Assembly (NCBI GenBank): GCA_963556195.1
Contig: OY744519.1
Coordinates: 109,164,032-109,228,031, forward strand
DNA from: Sepiola atlantica
Lineage: Eukaryota > Mollusca > Cephalopoda > Sepiida > Sepiolidae
Length of the DNA stretch: 64,000 bases
Reading direction: 5' to 3'
This document shows positions 21,921 through 33,640 of the stretch, in pieces. Position numbers and translations under genes: made by a program. The notes under the pieces are model-generated. The model was not told the DNA's origin. It saw only the letters and a program-made list of their open reading frames with translations, and did no database searches. Every line of letters begins with the position of its first letter. The stretch's first letter is position 1.

Positions 21921-22007
21921 TGAGTGGGGGACCAGTATCCCAGGACCTAGATGTTTGGTGGTCTCTGGAGCAGTGGCAGACTCAACGCTTCCTATTTATT
22001 TTCACCA

Positions 22008-22009
<2 letters not shown>

Positions 22010-22048
<39 letters not shown>
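22010..22048. repeat. (TA)n microsatellite
   Basis: Pure TA run. From 22049 to 22475 only AT-rich sequence without recognised features is seen. Confidence 0.95.
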
Positions 22049-22050
<2 letters not shown>

Positions 22051-22544
22051 TAAATGCGAAAGTTTTTCCATTTGACACATCTATATTACCATCAAAACGG
22101 GTTACTGTTATTTAAATCGATAATACAAGATGGTATTTTGAAATACTTTATATATAGTAGAGATGAGAGGACCAAAGACAGCTATTTGAATGCTTAATTT
22201 GCATAACTATTTTTTAAAGAGTTCATAATAAATTAATGTTTGGTGCTATTCATTTGTAATTTTATTGTCCTATTTTTTCCTATATACATGCATTAGTTTT
22301 GTCGATACTAACAGTAATTAATAAAAAATGGGATACATTACTAAAACCGTTCTTAAAATATTTGTTCATTAATTTTCAAGGTAGGTCATATAAATGAAAC
22401 TAACATCGCTAACTAGAAAAAAAAGATATACCGACGAGGCATAAGAAAAAGGAGTGTTCATAGAGAGGGGAGAGAGTGACTGTTTGCTTTCTATCTCTCT
22501 CTCTCTCAAATCAGACCTCCAACCCCACCTCGCCGTCTGAAATG

Positions 22545-22790
22545 AATACAGAAAGAAATCTTTCACTCTATTTCCATAATGAGACGTTTTCTTTCTTTTT
22601 TTCTTTTTGTTTTAAACTTTCCAGTTTAAGACGTTTTCTTTATTTCGTCTTTCTTTCTTTAACTTCACCGACTCAGACGTTATTCTATAAGAATATAAAT
22701 ATTAGTGCGAACACTGGTGAAGCATTTTATATCATTTTTGACAGAGGGTATACACTCGTAAAATATATAATTTATTGAATAAAACGATTA
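22545..22790 (+). repeat. dispersed repeat, related to 55330-56035
   Basis: CTATTTCCATAATGA, CCAGTTT.AGACGTTTTCTTT and AATATTAGTG.GAACACTGG.GAAGCAT occur in this order. They also occur at 55350, 55438 and 55943. At the second locus about 450 extra bases lie between the second and third module. Confidence 0.65.
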
Positions 22791-22934
22791 TTGAAATTGG
22801 ATATTTTTTTTAATTTTTATCCCTTAAAATAAATTAATACATTGGTTTCATTATAAAGAGTTAGTATCATAGATTCGTTTTTTGGGGTGTCGGGATGGAT
22901 GAGCCCCTAGCACTGGCACTGGATATGTGTATGC

Positions 22935-23090
22935 TAAAGCTGATATAGAAACACTGAATAAAAAAAAAAAAACGAAAATGAAAAAATAGCAATTAAGTTA
23001 CTTTGGGGTTCAATATTTTATTGATCAACATTGATATTTAAGAGCTGATACATTGCCATTTCAGTCAAGCAGAACGAGAGGTTTGGGGTT
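22935..23090 (+). repeat. dispersed repeat, copy 2, with A-rich core
   Basis: Second copy of the repeat at 21725-21920, 1.2 kb downstream in the same orientation. It has A13 and A-rich sequence where copy 1 has (GAA)n. Confidence 0.75.
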
Positions 23091-23497
23091 CTCAGGAGAA
23101 GGAGATGAAAATAATTGTAAAAATAAATCATTTTTAGAAAGCATACTCGCATTTGATGTCTTCATGCTGATTGTTCTTATGTTCACAACGTTTCAGCCAT
23201 TGTTATTTCTGGTCTTCATTTTAGGTTCATAAATGGCTACCATTACGATCTGTACATGAATTTAGGTTCTCAACCACTACCTGAATTATGAGACAAAGCC
23301 AAATATAGGGTCTTAGCCATTGTAATTTCTAGAGTAATCATAAGAATCATGAAGAGTTATCTTCTCTTGTCGATTAGTCATCAAAATAGATGGAGACTAC
23401 TTTGCTTCGAAAGTTAAATAAGTTTTAAATATTAAATGGAAAAGAATACTTACTTGTTTTCACTAAAACTCGTAATAATACTTGTCTAAATAATATA

Positions 23498-24241
23498 CAG
23501 GGTGTTGCAACAAAATCCGAAAGCCAGAGCTACGCCAAGATTACCACTGACATTGGCTGTCACAAGTCGACGATCTGCCGAACGATCAAGAAGGAATGCC
23601 TCAAAGGAACTGAGGAAGGTCAAGGAGGTAGCTTTGCGTAACGAGCTGCCGAAATGCTGAGGTTCTTCTCTGATGAAAAGAATTTCGAACAAGACCAGAC
23701 AAACAACAGGCAGAATGACAGGTGGATCTGCAAAGACATCGAGGAGGTTCCTGTCGTGAAGCATACAAAGATTCTCTCCTCCGTCATGCTCCTTGGCGTT
23801 ATCTACAACAAAGGGGATGTCATGCCTCCGTTCTTCTTTCGAAAAGGCCTGAAGGTCACCGCCGAGATCTACTAGGAGGTGCTGAGAAGCGTGGTGAATC
23901 CCTGGATGAACTAGATCGCTGCAGGATGCCCCCATCTCTTCCAGCAGGACTCCGCTCCTGCACACAAAGCAAAAAAGACGACTCAGGTTTGGCTGCTCAA
24001 CAATGTTCCTCACCACTGGTCGCCGGACTTGTGGTCGCCCTCCTAACCCGACTGCAACCTCCTTGACTATTTCTTCTGGAGTGTGATTGAGGCCAAAAAC
24101 AATAAGCACGCCCACATGGTCGACTCTCTGAAGGCTGCCACCATGGAGGCATTCCCTGCTACAGACAAGGACATGGTCACAAAAGTGTATGACTCATTTT
24201 GCATCTACCTTGAGATTGTCATCGGTTACATTGAAAATTAA
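23498..24241 (+). pseudogene. mariner/maT-type transposase pseudogene with 5' inverted repeat
   Basis: The element starts after TA with CAGGGTGTTGCAACAAAAT. One single frame runs from here to TAA at 24239. It has a helix-turn-helix scrap (KITTDIGCHKSTICRTIKK), then FFSDEKNF (catalytic D at 23672), QQDSAPAHKAK (D at 23948) and NLLDYFFW (third D at 24065). Four in-frame stops (23639, 23873, 23912, 24044) inactivate it, without frameshifts. There are 38 residues between the second and third D by my count, closer to the DD37-41D groups than to classic DD34D mariner. The HTH-to-catalytic region is too short, so an internal deletion is likely. No 3' inverted repeat was found. Confidence 0.85.
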
Positions 24242-24261
24242 TATAGTATGTAACTCTAACT

Positions 24262-24890
24262 GTTTCTAAATAAACTGTCAGGTCTCTGCATGTACAACTT
24301 TTGTTTTTTATTGTCCATTTCATTTTCTTTTTGTCAAGTGTCGGATCCCCCCCCCATCCTCTCTCTATATATATAATTAATTAAGTTCAAATATTAACAA
24401 AATGAACAAAACTAATACTTTTCAAAAGTGCTCAATATATATCAGAGCTTTTTATATTAAAATAAACATAGTTTGAGTATCCTACAATTGTTTCAGAACC
24501 TCCCTTAATATATATATATAGTCTAAAGAAGCTTTGAGTCATTTTAAACAAAAGAAAAAAAAGAAAAAAAGGAAAATGCAGTTTAAATTCCAAGAGAAAC
24601 TAACTAAATCCAAGATATCGCAGACTTAGCATTCGTTGGAAAATTCATAAATAAAAAAGGGGATTCAAGTATCTAACAGTGAAACAAAAACAGGGGACCT
24701 TAACTTAAGCGTGAAATATTAAAACGGGGATCATCAGCTGTTTACCATGTAACTGTTTCGGAGATTTAAAAACAGGACAATTATAATATGCATGGCTCTC
24801 CAATGGTACTGATCAAACGACCATTTACCCAATAATCAAGTGTATAAATAATTCAGCTTAAATTTCACTAATATATACATAAATAAATAA
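24262..24890. other. AT-rich stretch, nothing recognised
   Basis: A short direct echo occurs: TATATAGTCTAAAGAAGCTTT (24515) and TATATAGTCTAAAAAAGCTTT (25488), each followed by GAGTCATTTTA. It suggests an unnamed dispersed repeat but cannot be bounded. Confidence 0.4.
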
Positions 24891-24892
24891 AT

Positions 24893-24913
24893 AACAACAA
24901 CAACAACAACAAC

Positions 24914-24959
<46 letters not shown>

Positions 24960-24960
24960 T
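24893..24960. repeat. (AAC)n(AAT)n trinucleotide repeat
   Basis: CAA/AAC triplets pass into AAT triplets. Confidence 0.95.
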
Positions 24961-25027
24961 ATTACCCTTAAAACTACCGTGTGATATGGTAATTTGCATA
25001 TCAAATAACATTAATAATAATAATAAT

Positions 25028-25305
25028 ACCAGACCTCCACTGGAAGAGCGCGGACAGCTCTGGGACCTTGGGGAGGCTTGTTGCCACTCGGGCCCCAGAG
25101 GGGACCAATGGCCCTTATCAGCGGGAAATCGGTGGTAGGTGGCTGTTGCGATACCGCAAGGTCATCAGCGGTGATGAACGAAAAGAGGTGGAGCATACTG
25201 GAAGTCTGAGGAGACTTGTTGTCACTCAGACTCCAGGGAATACCACAGGTTGTTGGCAGTGGGCGATCACTGATGATGACCAGTGTGATAACTCCTAGTG
25301 AGTAA
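25028..25305. repeat. GC-rich dimeric repeat flanked by (AAT)n
   Basis: Two diverged halves: GGGAGGCTTGTTGCCACTCG with GGCCCCAG (about 25071-25098), and GAGGAGACTTGTTGTCACTC with AGACTCCAG (about 25210-25240). The block is far more GC-rich than its surroundings and has AAT triplets on both sides, which would fit an inserted non-autonomous element. No reading frame is convincing. Confidence 0.6.
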
Positions 25306-25884
25306 ATAATAATAATACTTTCCAAACACTACACCCAAGAACCATTCTGCGATATGATAGCTAGCAATAAAATTATATAGGAATAAAAGTTGCATTGAAA
25401 AAAAAAAAAGGTTAAGTACCTTTGGTACCCGATAGGCAAGTAGATAAGAGGAAGGAAACCTAGCCATACAGATCTAAATACCAAATATATAGTCTAAAAA
25501 AGCTTTGAGTCATTTTAGACAAAAGAAAAAAGTATTCAAATGCAGTTCATACCATTGGTCAATGTTAGTACTCCCATAGTGTTCCTCATGTTTCAGCTGA
25601 CATTCATTCTCATCTAATTAACCCTTATCCTCGAGTGGCCCCGACAGTAAAAAATAAATAAATGCTGTAAGGTCAGAACTTGGCTTTATACATTGTTAAG
25701 CAAAGTTAAACAGGTTAAAATACTCTGAAAACTCGCGTCAATGTTATGTCTCGCTACTAATGATGGCAATAGCGTTGAACGTATTCAGTTTCACGTATCT
25801 GCCACTGGTTTATTGAACAATTATACACACGATAAAATGTAGCTTTGAAGTGATTTTGAATGCTTTATATTTACAAGCAAAAAC

Positions 25885-26645
25885 ATGACGAACGAACATA
25901 CACTACACTACCCACCAAAAGGTGGGGGTAATGCCTAGGGAGATGGTCTCATGACAACAGAACAGATACTATACTACTACCACCTCCACAAAAAAGAAGG
26001 AGGTAATGCCTTAAAGGATGGTATCATGACGAACAAATATATACTAAGTCCCCCCCCCTCCAATCAAGGAGGAGGTAATGCCTGGGAGGATAGTCTCCTG
26101 ACAACAAAACAGATGCTACCCCCTTCCCCCAAAAAGAAGAATGTAATTCTTAGGAGGTTGGTATCATGACAAACGAACAGATACTACCCCCCCCCCCCCA
26201 AAAAAAAAGGAGGAGGCAATGCCTGAGAGGATAGTATCATGACCGCAGAAGAGATATTACACGACTCTCCACAAAAATTGAGGAAGTAATGCCTGGGAAG
26301 ATAGTATTCAGACAACAGAACAGATGCTACACTACCTCCTTCCTCCACAAAAAAGAGGAGGTACTGCTTAGGAGGTTAGTATCATGATAAACGAACAGAT
26401 ACTACATTACTCCCCCACCTCACCAAAAAAAATAAAGGAGGAGATAATGCCTGAGAGGATGGTATCATGACCACAGAACAGATATTACACTACCCTTAAA
26501 AGGGAGAAGGTAATGCTGGGGAGGATGGTATCAAGACGAATGCACATATGTTACACTGCCCCCCCCCCCCATCCTAAAGGAGGAGGTAATGCCTGGGAGG
26601 ATAGTCTTATGACTACAGAACAGATACTACACAACCCACACCCCT
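25885..26645 (+). repeat. minisatellite, about 75-80 bp unit with a hairpin per unit
   Basis: About ten units share GAACAGATACTACACTAC, a C-rich stretch (CCCCCxCC), a short A-rich loop, then GGAGGAGGTAATGCC and GGGAGGATAGTATCATGAC. The pyrimidine and purine tracts are complementary, so each unit can fold. Both C runs and A runs vary in length. Part of the same array lies at 56755-56950 in the opposite orientation. Confidence 0.9.
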
Positions 26646-27640
26646 GAATTGAGCATTGAAAGATAGTACATTAGTCTGAAATAGCATAGTAAACTGAAGT
26701 GAGCACTAAAATATAATAATATTATAGTTTCAGTTTCAGACAGACAGATACAAAATCTTCATTAGTATTAGAAGTAATAGTATAGTTTCGACTTCCAACA
26801 AACACAAAGTCGTCTTTACTTACGGCATGAGAATATTCTTAAACTTGTGATTAAATTTGAATATTTATGGATAAAGATTTATACTTATTTGTGTTTAAAA
26901 TTATATTGCAATTAAGATTTATTACAGGGTGTTTTGTTTTTCTATCTGAATCATCACACTAATACTACGTATGAGAAAATTGCTCGTGTCTGTGTTTCAA
27001 AAATGTTAAATGTTCTCATTTGTAAAAGGTTCGAATTCAGAAAAAGGCATGAGCATCGGAAGTATGTGTTTGATTAGAGTTTTATTTTGTGTGTGAGTGT
27101 CTATACCTTCTTTGTTGGCTGTAGTTGTAGCACGAGCAATAGTAATAGTAATCGTTAAGGGATCTTCAGTGAGGCATAGGTAGTGGTTCTTTGGTGTGTC
27201 CTCTGTCTTTGCTGTATGCACTGTTATTGCTGTTGTTCGCTGTTGCTTTCATCATCTTCTTGGAGTAACAGTGACATGGGTGTCAACCTGAAAAACTCAG
27301 CGAGTGTCTGTTCATATTAGAACCAGCTGACTCTCAGAGGATCCTAGAGAAGCCATTTCAAATGAGCAGGAATCCTTCTCATTGGTTGAAAATTTGCAAG
27401 TTCACACCTACATGTGAGCTAATGTTTTTATTTTGGGATTTCACGCTGTGATTGTACGGACATCGGACAGAGCAACTGATTTAAGTGCATTCCATTTCCA
27501 TATAGCACAGAAAGAGGAATAAGTGAAAAGGAAAGAAGAGGAAGGAGTAAGCGAATGAACAGAGAAAGAAAGAGAGTAGCTTATACAAGCTAGTGTCTTT
27601 TTCACATTCGCTCGTTTCGCATAACTATTTACTAATATAA
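26646..27640. other. no recognised feature
   Basis: A lone TTACAGGGTGTTTTG at 26932-26946 looks like a mariner-type terminus but has no partner. The rest shows no domain or repeat structure. Confidence 0.4.
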
Positions 27641-27645
27641 CACAT

Positions 27646-27980
27646 CACCCAATAAGTTCTGGGCCTGATATATAGATGGCACCACTAATAAAAATTCTAT
27701 ATGATTTTTATAAAATGCTAACCTTCAAATGGCACGTGTAAAAATGTATACCCCATTACACTTCAAATTGCTTCTGTACCCACCCTATTCTCTACATCTG
27801 GCCCCAGCGACTACGGCTATTTGCAGAAATCGAAAGAATGCTCCAGAAAAAGAGATTTGGCTCCAATGAAGAAGTGATATCAGAAACTGAAGCATATTTT
27901 GAGGTCAAAGACAAATCGTTCTACAAAAAATCAAATTGTTAGAGAAGCATTGGAATCAGTGTATCACCCTAGAAGGAGAC
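27646..27980 (+). pseudogene. mariner (DD34D-type) remnant, internally deleted
   Basis: A terminus CACCCAATAAGTTCTGGG is followed after about 130 bases by frames with HPLFS/SGPSDYGYL-like residues and GSNEEVISETEAYFEVKDKSF (27863-27930). The latter is the C-terminal signature of mariner transposases. Most of the coding region between terminus and C-terminus is missing. A MITE interrupts the remnant at 27984. Confidence 0.8.
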
Positions 27981-27983
27981 TTA

Positions 27984-28220
27984 TAGTATCCTATATTATA
28001 TATCATTATGTCCGTGGTCAACTTCCGTTTTTTCCGGACAACAGGAAGTATACAACCTATCCGTTCGAACCGTTCAATAATTAACTAGATCGATCATTCC
28101 TGTCCGTCATTATAATATAGTGTATAATAATGCTATAATACTTATTTAAAAATACTTCCTGTTGTCTGAAAAAAAACGGAAGTTGACCACGGACATAATG
28201 ATATATAATATAGGATACTA
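27984..28220. mobile_element. MITE with about 68-bp inverted repeats inside the mariner remnant
   Basis: Both ends start TAGTATCCTATATTATATAT read inward, and pairing extends through CCGTGGTCAACTTCCG to AACAGGAAGTAT, about 68 bases per arm. A TA dinucleotide flanks both ends. The element is 237 bp with about 100 bp of unique centre. Confidence 0.88.
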
Positions 28221-28775
28221 TAGTCTTCGAAAGGAAAGGCATATAAAATATGGAAAAATTGATGTTAAAAACTTGGAGAAAAAGAAATAAAGAAGTCAGA
28301 CCAACAAATAACGGTTAGTTAAAACATTTTCTTAAATTTTGGATGAATATCTAAGTCGACGACGAACGATTTAAAAAACTGACAGTGAAACGCACATGGC
28401 ATGCGAATGTTGCGACTTGGACCTATAGGAGTGAACAGCTCCTTTTGTAAAAAAAATATGAGGACGGATTAGAATCCAGGCTTTACTTGCCTGTAAATTT
28501 CCTTATTTACTTCCTTTATATACGAGCACTGAAGATATCCACCCCAAGAAATAAATGCATAGAAGACAGGAACATTTTATAAATATCTTGGTGGTAAGAC
28601 GAAACAATTGTATGCTGGAAATAAAAACAGATTTTTGTGAAATGGTGTGAATCTGTTCTTCCTTACATTTGTTGTGGTTTAAATTAAATAAAAATATTTT
28701 TATACTATAGCTCTGGCCTATTACAATTACTTTATGTTATAAAGTTTATATTTAAATATTAAAATTTTAAAGATA
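28221..28775. other. no recognised feature
   Basis: Probably more of the mariner-flanking DNA. No motif can be named. Confidence 0.35.
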
Positions 28776-28779
28776 AATA

Positions 28780-28804
28780 CACACACGCACATACACACAC
28801 ACAC

Positions 28805-28880
<76 letters not shown>

Positions 28881-28882
28881 GT
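28780..28882. repeat. (CA)n(TA)n(TG)n compound microsatellite
   Basis: A CA run, a long TA run, then a TG run. It cuts off the 3' end of the adjoining minus-strand Penelope-like element. Confidence 0.95.
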
Positions 28883-28889
28883 TTCTGTG

Positions 28890-30140
28890 TATGACTAATG
28901 CGTTAGTGGGATTGTTGTGTTTGAGGTCCTGTTTGTGTTCGTAAATGCGGGATTTTTTTTATTCCTGACCGTTTCACCAATATAAAACGTCAGACATTCA
29001 GCACATTTTATTTTGTAAATGCCGGCTAGGGAAAAAGGTTCCTTAAGTGGTAGTTGGGAACGGGGTTTGGTATTGAGTAAATCCTTAATTGTTTTAGAGG
29101 TCGATGTCACTATTTTCATGTCAGATTTGAATTGTAAGGAAATAGATATGGGATTATTGGGGAGAACTATCTAAGATTTATTTTTCTCAGTCATGTCGGT
29201 GTTATTTGTGCTGGTGATGTTATGGGGAGAAATTGTTGTGGTGTGAGTCCGTTTTTTGTTTTAGATATTAAAGGTTTGGCGTTTAGCGTGTTGGATGAAA
29301 AAATGAGGATATTTTAAAGCTTGGTAAGTGTTCCCGATATAGATTTTTTCATTGCGGAGGTAAGCACAGCTGCAAATTCTAAGGGTTCTGAGGAACGAGC
29401 CTATGATCATTCCGGACTTTATTCTGTTGTTGTGGTCGGAGTAAAAATGTATAATGTCATTTTCATTTGTTGTTTTTCTAAAGATTGAGAAGTTTATGCC
29501 GTTTGGGGTGTTGTGCAGAGTGATATCAAGGAAGTTGATGCGATTATTTTCTAATTTGGAGGTGAAGAAAATGGTGTGTTCAATTTTATTGAGTTTGTCG
29601 ACTATGTCATGGAGATTAATATGATGTGGATAAATAAGGAGTGTATCATCGATATATCTAAAGTAATGAGAGTTTTGGCGTAGGATAGATTTGAAGGGGC
29701 CGTTTTCAAAATATTCCAGGAAAAGACAGGCAAGAATACAGCTAAGAGGGGATCCCATGGGTAAATCAAATTTTTGTTTGTATAATTTGTCGTTAAACGT
29801 AAAATGGCATTGTTGTGTGATTAAATGGCATAATTTAATTATTTGGATGGTAGGGAGGGGGGGGGGATTAATTTTGGACTTAATGAGATTAATTTTTAGG
29901 AATCTAAGGTATTTAGCTATAGGTGTGTTAGTATAAAGAGATTTGATATCTAAATTGGCCATGGTAAGGTTATTCACATTGATGTGTTGGAGTCTTTATA
30001 GCAGATCTCCGGAGTTTTTTTTTTTATATGGGTTTGACTAATGGAACCGAGGAGGGGGTGAGTATTTCTGCTACTTTTCTGGCTAATTTTCTGGCTAATT
30101 TATGTGGGTATGCACTGTCATGCATAAAGGAGTGCATGTA
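28890..30140 (-). pseudogene. Penelope-like element: reverse transcriptase and GIY-YIG endonuclease, minus strand
   Basis: On the minus strand, frame 29977-29261 holds a Penelope-type reverse transcriptase core. It has NLDIKSLYTNTPI, the primer-grip-side box LPMGSPLSCILACLF and the catalytic RYIDDTLLIY (YIDD at 29656-29645), then LENNRINFLDITLH. Upstream scraps to about 30140 match the region before the palm. After stops, frame 29119-28895 holds the start of a GIY-YIG nuclease: GIYKIKCAECLTFYIGET. The (TA)n array truncates the rest. Order and domains are those of the GIY-YIG-bearing Penelope group. It is broken between the two domains and truncated at both ends, so inactive as it stands. Confidence 0.9.
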
Positions 30141-31650
30141 GCTATGCACTGTTGCATGTGACTCTATAATCTCCGCCTCCAGGAAGGTGCTTAATAGTCT
30201 TCTACTGTGTAAGAGGAGTTTGTACTTAACTCAGCAGTGAAAGGAAGGGTAATGTCGCAGTATGGTAAATCGTCACTGTGAAAAAGGGTTCCCAGTAAGG
30301 TTCACGATAAGTGGGGCAAAAATGGAAGGATTATGAAAATCATTACCGAAGACAAAATAATATAAATAAAAAATGTCTAAACTTTCATAAAAGCACATAA
30401 TGAAAATTAATAGCGAAAACAAGGAATTCCATCATGGAAAAAAATATATGTCTAAATTTTCACAAAGTATTTCTGATAAGCGAAAAAAAATTAAATGATG
30501 AAAATTAAGGCTAAAATGAGCTGCTAAGTTATTAATTTGTCATATTGTGTGAGTGTGTGTGGGGGGGGGGGCGTAATAGGAAAAATAAATTTTCTATGTG
30601 GTAGCCTCATGTTATAAGAAATCACCTTGGCAAGTTTTATATTTTGGGCACGAAAAATCAAAAATCGCCATTTTGACTATTGGCTTGAATGGGCGAGAGC
30701 TGGGATCAACTGACTGCCCATATTTGCTTGGAATAAATCTAATTCCAATAAGCAGTCAATGAAAACGACCTTTCAAAAAGATAAGGAGTTTACTGAATGA
30801 AGAAATTCACAGTGTTTATGAAAAATTTGAATTTCATAATAATCAGATTCCCGTTACGGGGCAGGTGAAGAAACAAGGAAATATTACGCCGGCAAAATCA
30901 TTCAATTATACGGGCCGAAGTTGAAAATATAATTTATTTGTGTCCTTTTCTTTTTGTTGTCTAAAAATAAGCCGGCAGCATGATGGGAATAAAAATATTT
31001 ATTCTGGCATGAGAGTATTTGAGCGCTAATAATTTTTGTTTTCTCAAGAAGTGAGGGTGAATAGAGTTACCGCACGACAAGAATACATTCAAATTAGCGG
31101 ACATTTTGAATTTTACGTTAGTTTTAGATTCAACAATGGACGTAAGCTTTTTTTTCTAGAGTAGGTTTAAAAGCATAAAATACATATCTTACAGTGAATA
31201 TCGTGCCGGAATAAAAAACAAAACAAGAAAATGCATTTATGTACGCTTAGTTTCACTGTATTTTTTAAAGTACTCCCAGGATAAATCCTTTTTTTATAAC
31301 TAACATGTCAGATTTGTTGGCGTGCATTTCTACGTCTGGCTGCATCTGTTTTATTGAGATCAAAAGTTTTGGAGCAGAAAGTTGCGCAGTAATATTATTC
31401 TTTAAATTTTTTATATGTTGCACATTTAAACTGACGAAGAAGACATTAAAGTTCTTGTTGAAAACCGTGTGATTCCTTTAAAAAAAAATTATTTATGCGT
31501 CTGTCTGTCAGCATTTTGTTAAAAAAATGTTGAGATAGAAGTTGAGATCGTATTGTGTCGGGGATGTCATTTTTAGTGGTAAATATTGGTTGGAAGAATG
31601 TCAGGATGAATACAAGAATTTGGTAGAGCTAGCCGTGTCTGGACATATTT
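30141..31650. other. no recognised feature
   Basis: About 1.5 kb of mixed AT-rich DNA. No conserved motif or terminal repeat is seen. A poly-G run occurs at about 30561. Confidence 0.45.
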
Positions 31651-31654
31651 GACT

Positions 31655-32063
31655 GAAATTGAATATTGCACAAGAAAAGGGTTACCATCTTCCACGGAAA
31701 ACACCAAAATCACCACTAAATTATAAATCAACTTTATTCAAAAGGAACACTGGGATATATAGAGAGATGTTCGGCAGACTGGCTTTTGCTAAAAACAGAA
31801 TGTGGTATCCTGGAGTTCCATCTCGTCTGTTCGTTTCTGGCGAAAGACAAGAACAGGATAGGATGTCTTGTCGTCATGAAATCTTATCGAGAACTGAATC
31901 AACTTTGAGCGGATATTGAATTTGAGTCTGCGCAGAAGTGTTCTCTCGCCTATGCAGTTACATAATTCTGGGCATCACCGCGCATGCGCCAAGCTGAATC
32001 ACAACTCAACATAATGCAAGATATTGCACGTACATACAAATTAATCTGTCATGCCACTGTTAC

Positions 32064-32064
<1 letters not shown>
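31655..32064 (-). repeat. Gypsy-type LTR, minus strand
   Basis: On the minus strand it begins TGTAACAGTGGCATGACAG at 32064. It carries TTGAGTTGTGATTCAGCTTG, TTATGTAACTGCAT, GAACTCCAGGAT and a poly-A signal in GAATAAAGTTGATTTA. The order of motifs matches the LTRs at 6900-7361 and 54166-54570, but it is more diverged. (TA)n lies at its 5' side; no pol follows within reach. The lower boundary is approximate. Confidence 0.65.
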
Positions 32065-32065
<1 letters not shown>

Positions 32066-32152
<87 letters not shown>

Positions 32153-32162
32153 TATATATATA
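32066..32162. repeat. (TA)n microsatellite
   Basis: Nearly pure TA for about 95 bases with one AAA interruption. Confidence 0.95.
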
Positions 32163-32690
32163 TGGAACAAATACATAGAAGACATTGTCAAGGCTGTTGT
32201 GCAAAGAAGGTGGGCTCCCTCTACCGTGCTCGAAAACTTCTCATACCTGACATTATCATATATCTCTACAAAGCCACCATCCGCTCATGCATGGAGTATT
32301 GTTGGGCTGGTGCATCATCCACTAGTATCTCTCTCTTAAACAAGGTCCCAAAAAAGTCTCCAATCTGATAGGTCCTTCATTATCCACTAAGCTCCAGTTG
32401 CTGTCCCATCGCTGCAATGTTGCATCCAAGTACTTCAATGGAATGTTCTCCAATGAACTTGCTGCTCTGGTGTGCCCTGGACGTAAATACACTCGACCAA
32501 CTCGACAATTAGCTAAATCCCATCCATTCACTGTGGAGGTATCCAGATACCAGAGAGCCTTTTACTCCAATAGCTTTTTTCCTTGAGCTGCCGGCCGTTG
32601 GAACTCCCTCCCTGCTCCCTGTTTCTTCGACTGTACCGACATGCAAAAAAATTTAAACTAATGTGAACAAGCATTTCGCTGCACAGCTCC
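32163..32690 (+). pseudogene. LINE 3' coding fragment (CR1/jockey group)
   Basis: The frames read KVGSLYRARKLLIPDIIIYLYKA (about 32208-32272), IRSCMEYCWAGAS, then after a frameshift LLSHRCNVASKYFNGM and GRKYTRPTRQLAKSHPFTV (about 32398-32540), ending near a WNSLPAP-like box (32596-32617). This is the C-terminal tail of the same LINE group as 16600-18405. It is truncated at both sides by (TA)n arrays (32066-32162 and 32789-32832). Confidence 0.85.
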
Positions 32691-32782
32691 CAATTTAGGA
32701 TGACTTCCTAAACTTTCATCCTAATTCTCAGTAGCCCCTTATGTCTACAGTGGCAACTTGCCTTGTTTTGGGTGAACTAAGT

Positions 32783-32788
<6 letters not shown>

Positions 32789-32832
<44 letters not shown>
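32789..32832. repeat. (TA)n microsatellite
   Basis: Pure TA run, followed by a short TG-rich patch. Confidence 0.95.
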
Positions 32833-32836
<4 letters not shown>

Positions 32837-33324
32837 TGTGTGGGTGGGTGTGTATTTGTGTATGTGAAGTGGGAAAATAAAAATAAAAATTATATCTTTA
32901 AATTATATCCTATCTTGAATAGTCAGAACAGATATTTTTGTACTTTTTGGGGGGTATTCTCCTCACTACAAACGAACTTTTCTCTAGGATCTGAATATCC
33001 CTATCTCCTTGAACTGGAAATTTGTACAACTCCGGATGTCTGAAACACTTCAACCTATAACCCGGAACTTGCCCCATTCTTGAACCCTCGGATTTGTTTA
33101 TACAACTCTATATGCCTCTTCAACGGTGATTTTTTTTTGCCTTTATATCTTTTACATTCTTTTATATTTTTATACTTTTTCAAATTTGGCATTATTTGTC
33201 GAATTTCCTCTGACGATAAGATTACATCTTTGAAAAGCCATGGTTTAATGAATGAAACATATTTTTTTATATATAATCCTTGTTTTGAACAATTGATGAT
33301 TTAATAAATATTACATTTTACTCC

Positions 33325-33640
33325 AGCCTGCCTCTCCAGTCTCCTGTTCCTGCTTCGACCTCAGCACCTGCACCAGCGGCTCCTGCTCCATATCACTCGG
33401 CTCCTGCTGCACTAGCAAGCCTGAGCAGACTCCAGCTTTCTACAACAATCTCCAGCAGTCCTGAGTTGACTCCAGCTATCCCCGACAAGCTCCAACAGCT
33501 ACCCCGGCACTCTGCAACACAGCACAGCACTTTCCAGCTACCCGGGCACTCTGCAACATGACACTCCAATGGCTACCCCGGTGGGCACAGCACTCTGCAG
33601 CACACTCCGTCGTCCTGCCTGCTTATCATTCCACCATCTC
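33325..33640. repeat. C-rich degenerate repeat block
   Basis: GC-rich against its surroundings, with recurrent CTGCAACA, GGGCACTCTGCA, CCAGCTA and CTACCC words (for example at about 33505-33545 and 33550-33605). The unit is degenerate and I cannot fix a period. No open frame crosses the whole block without stops. Confidence 0.5.

Noticed and set aside
23486..24115. 209-codon minus-strand open frame
   Set aside because: Antisense of the mariner-type pseudogene, whose sense frame carries all the recognisable motifs.
25885..26645. Regular repeats with variable segments resembling a CRISPR array
   Set aside because: Unit variation is gradual along the whole unit, there are no distinct spacers, and the context is animal repeat DNA; same for 2713-3310 and 42428-42825.
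26932..26946. Mariner terminus CAGGGTGTTTTG
   Set aside because: Lone short match with no partner end or coding remains.
33325..33640. Proline/serine-rich coding exon
   Set aside because: C-rich degenerate repeats with stops in each frame; no conserved residue pattern.
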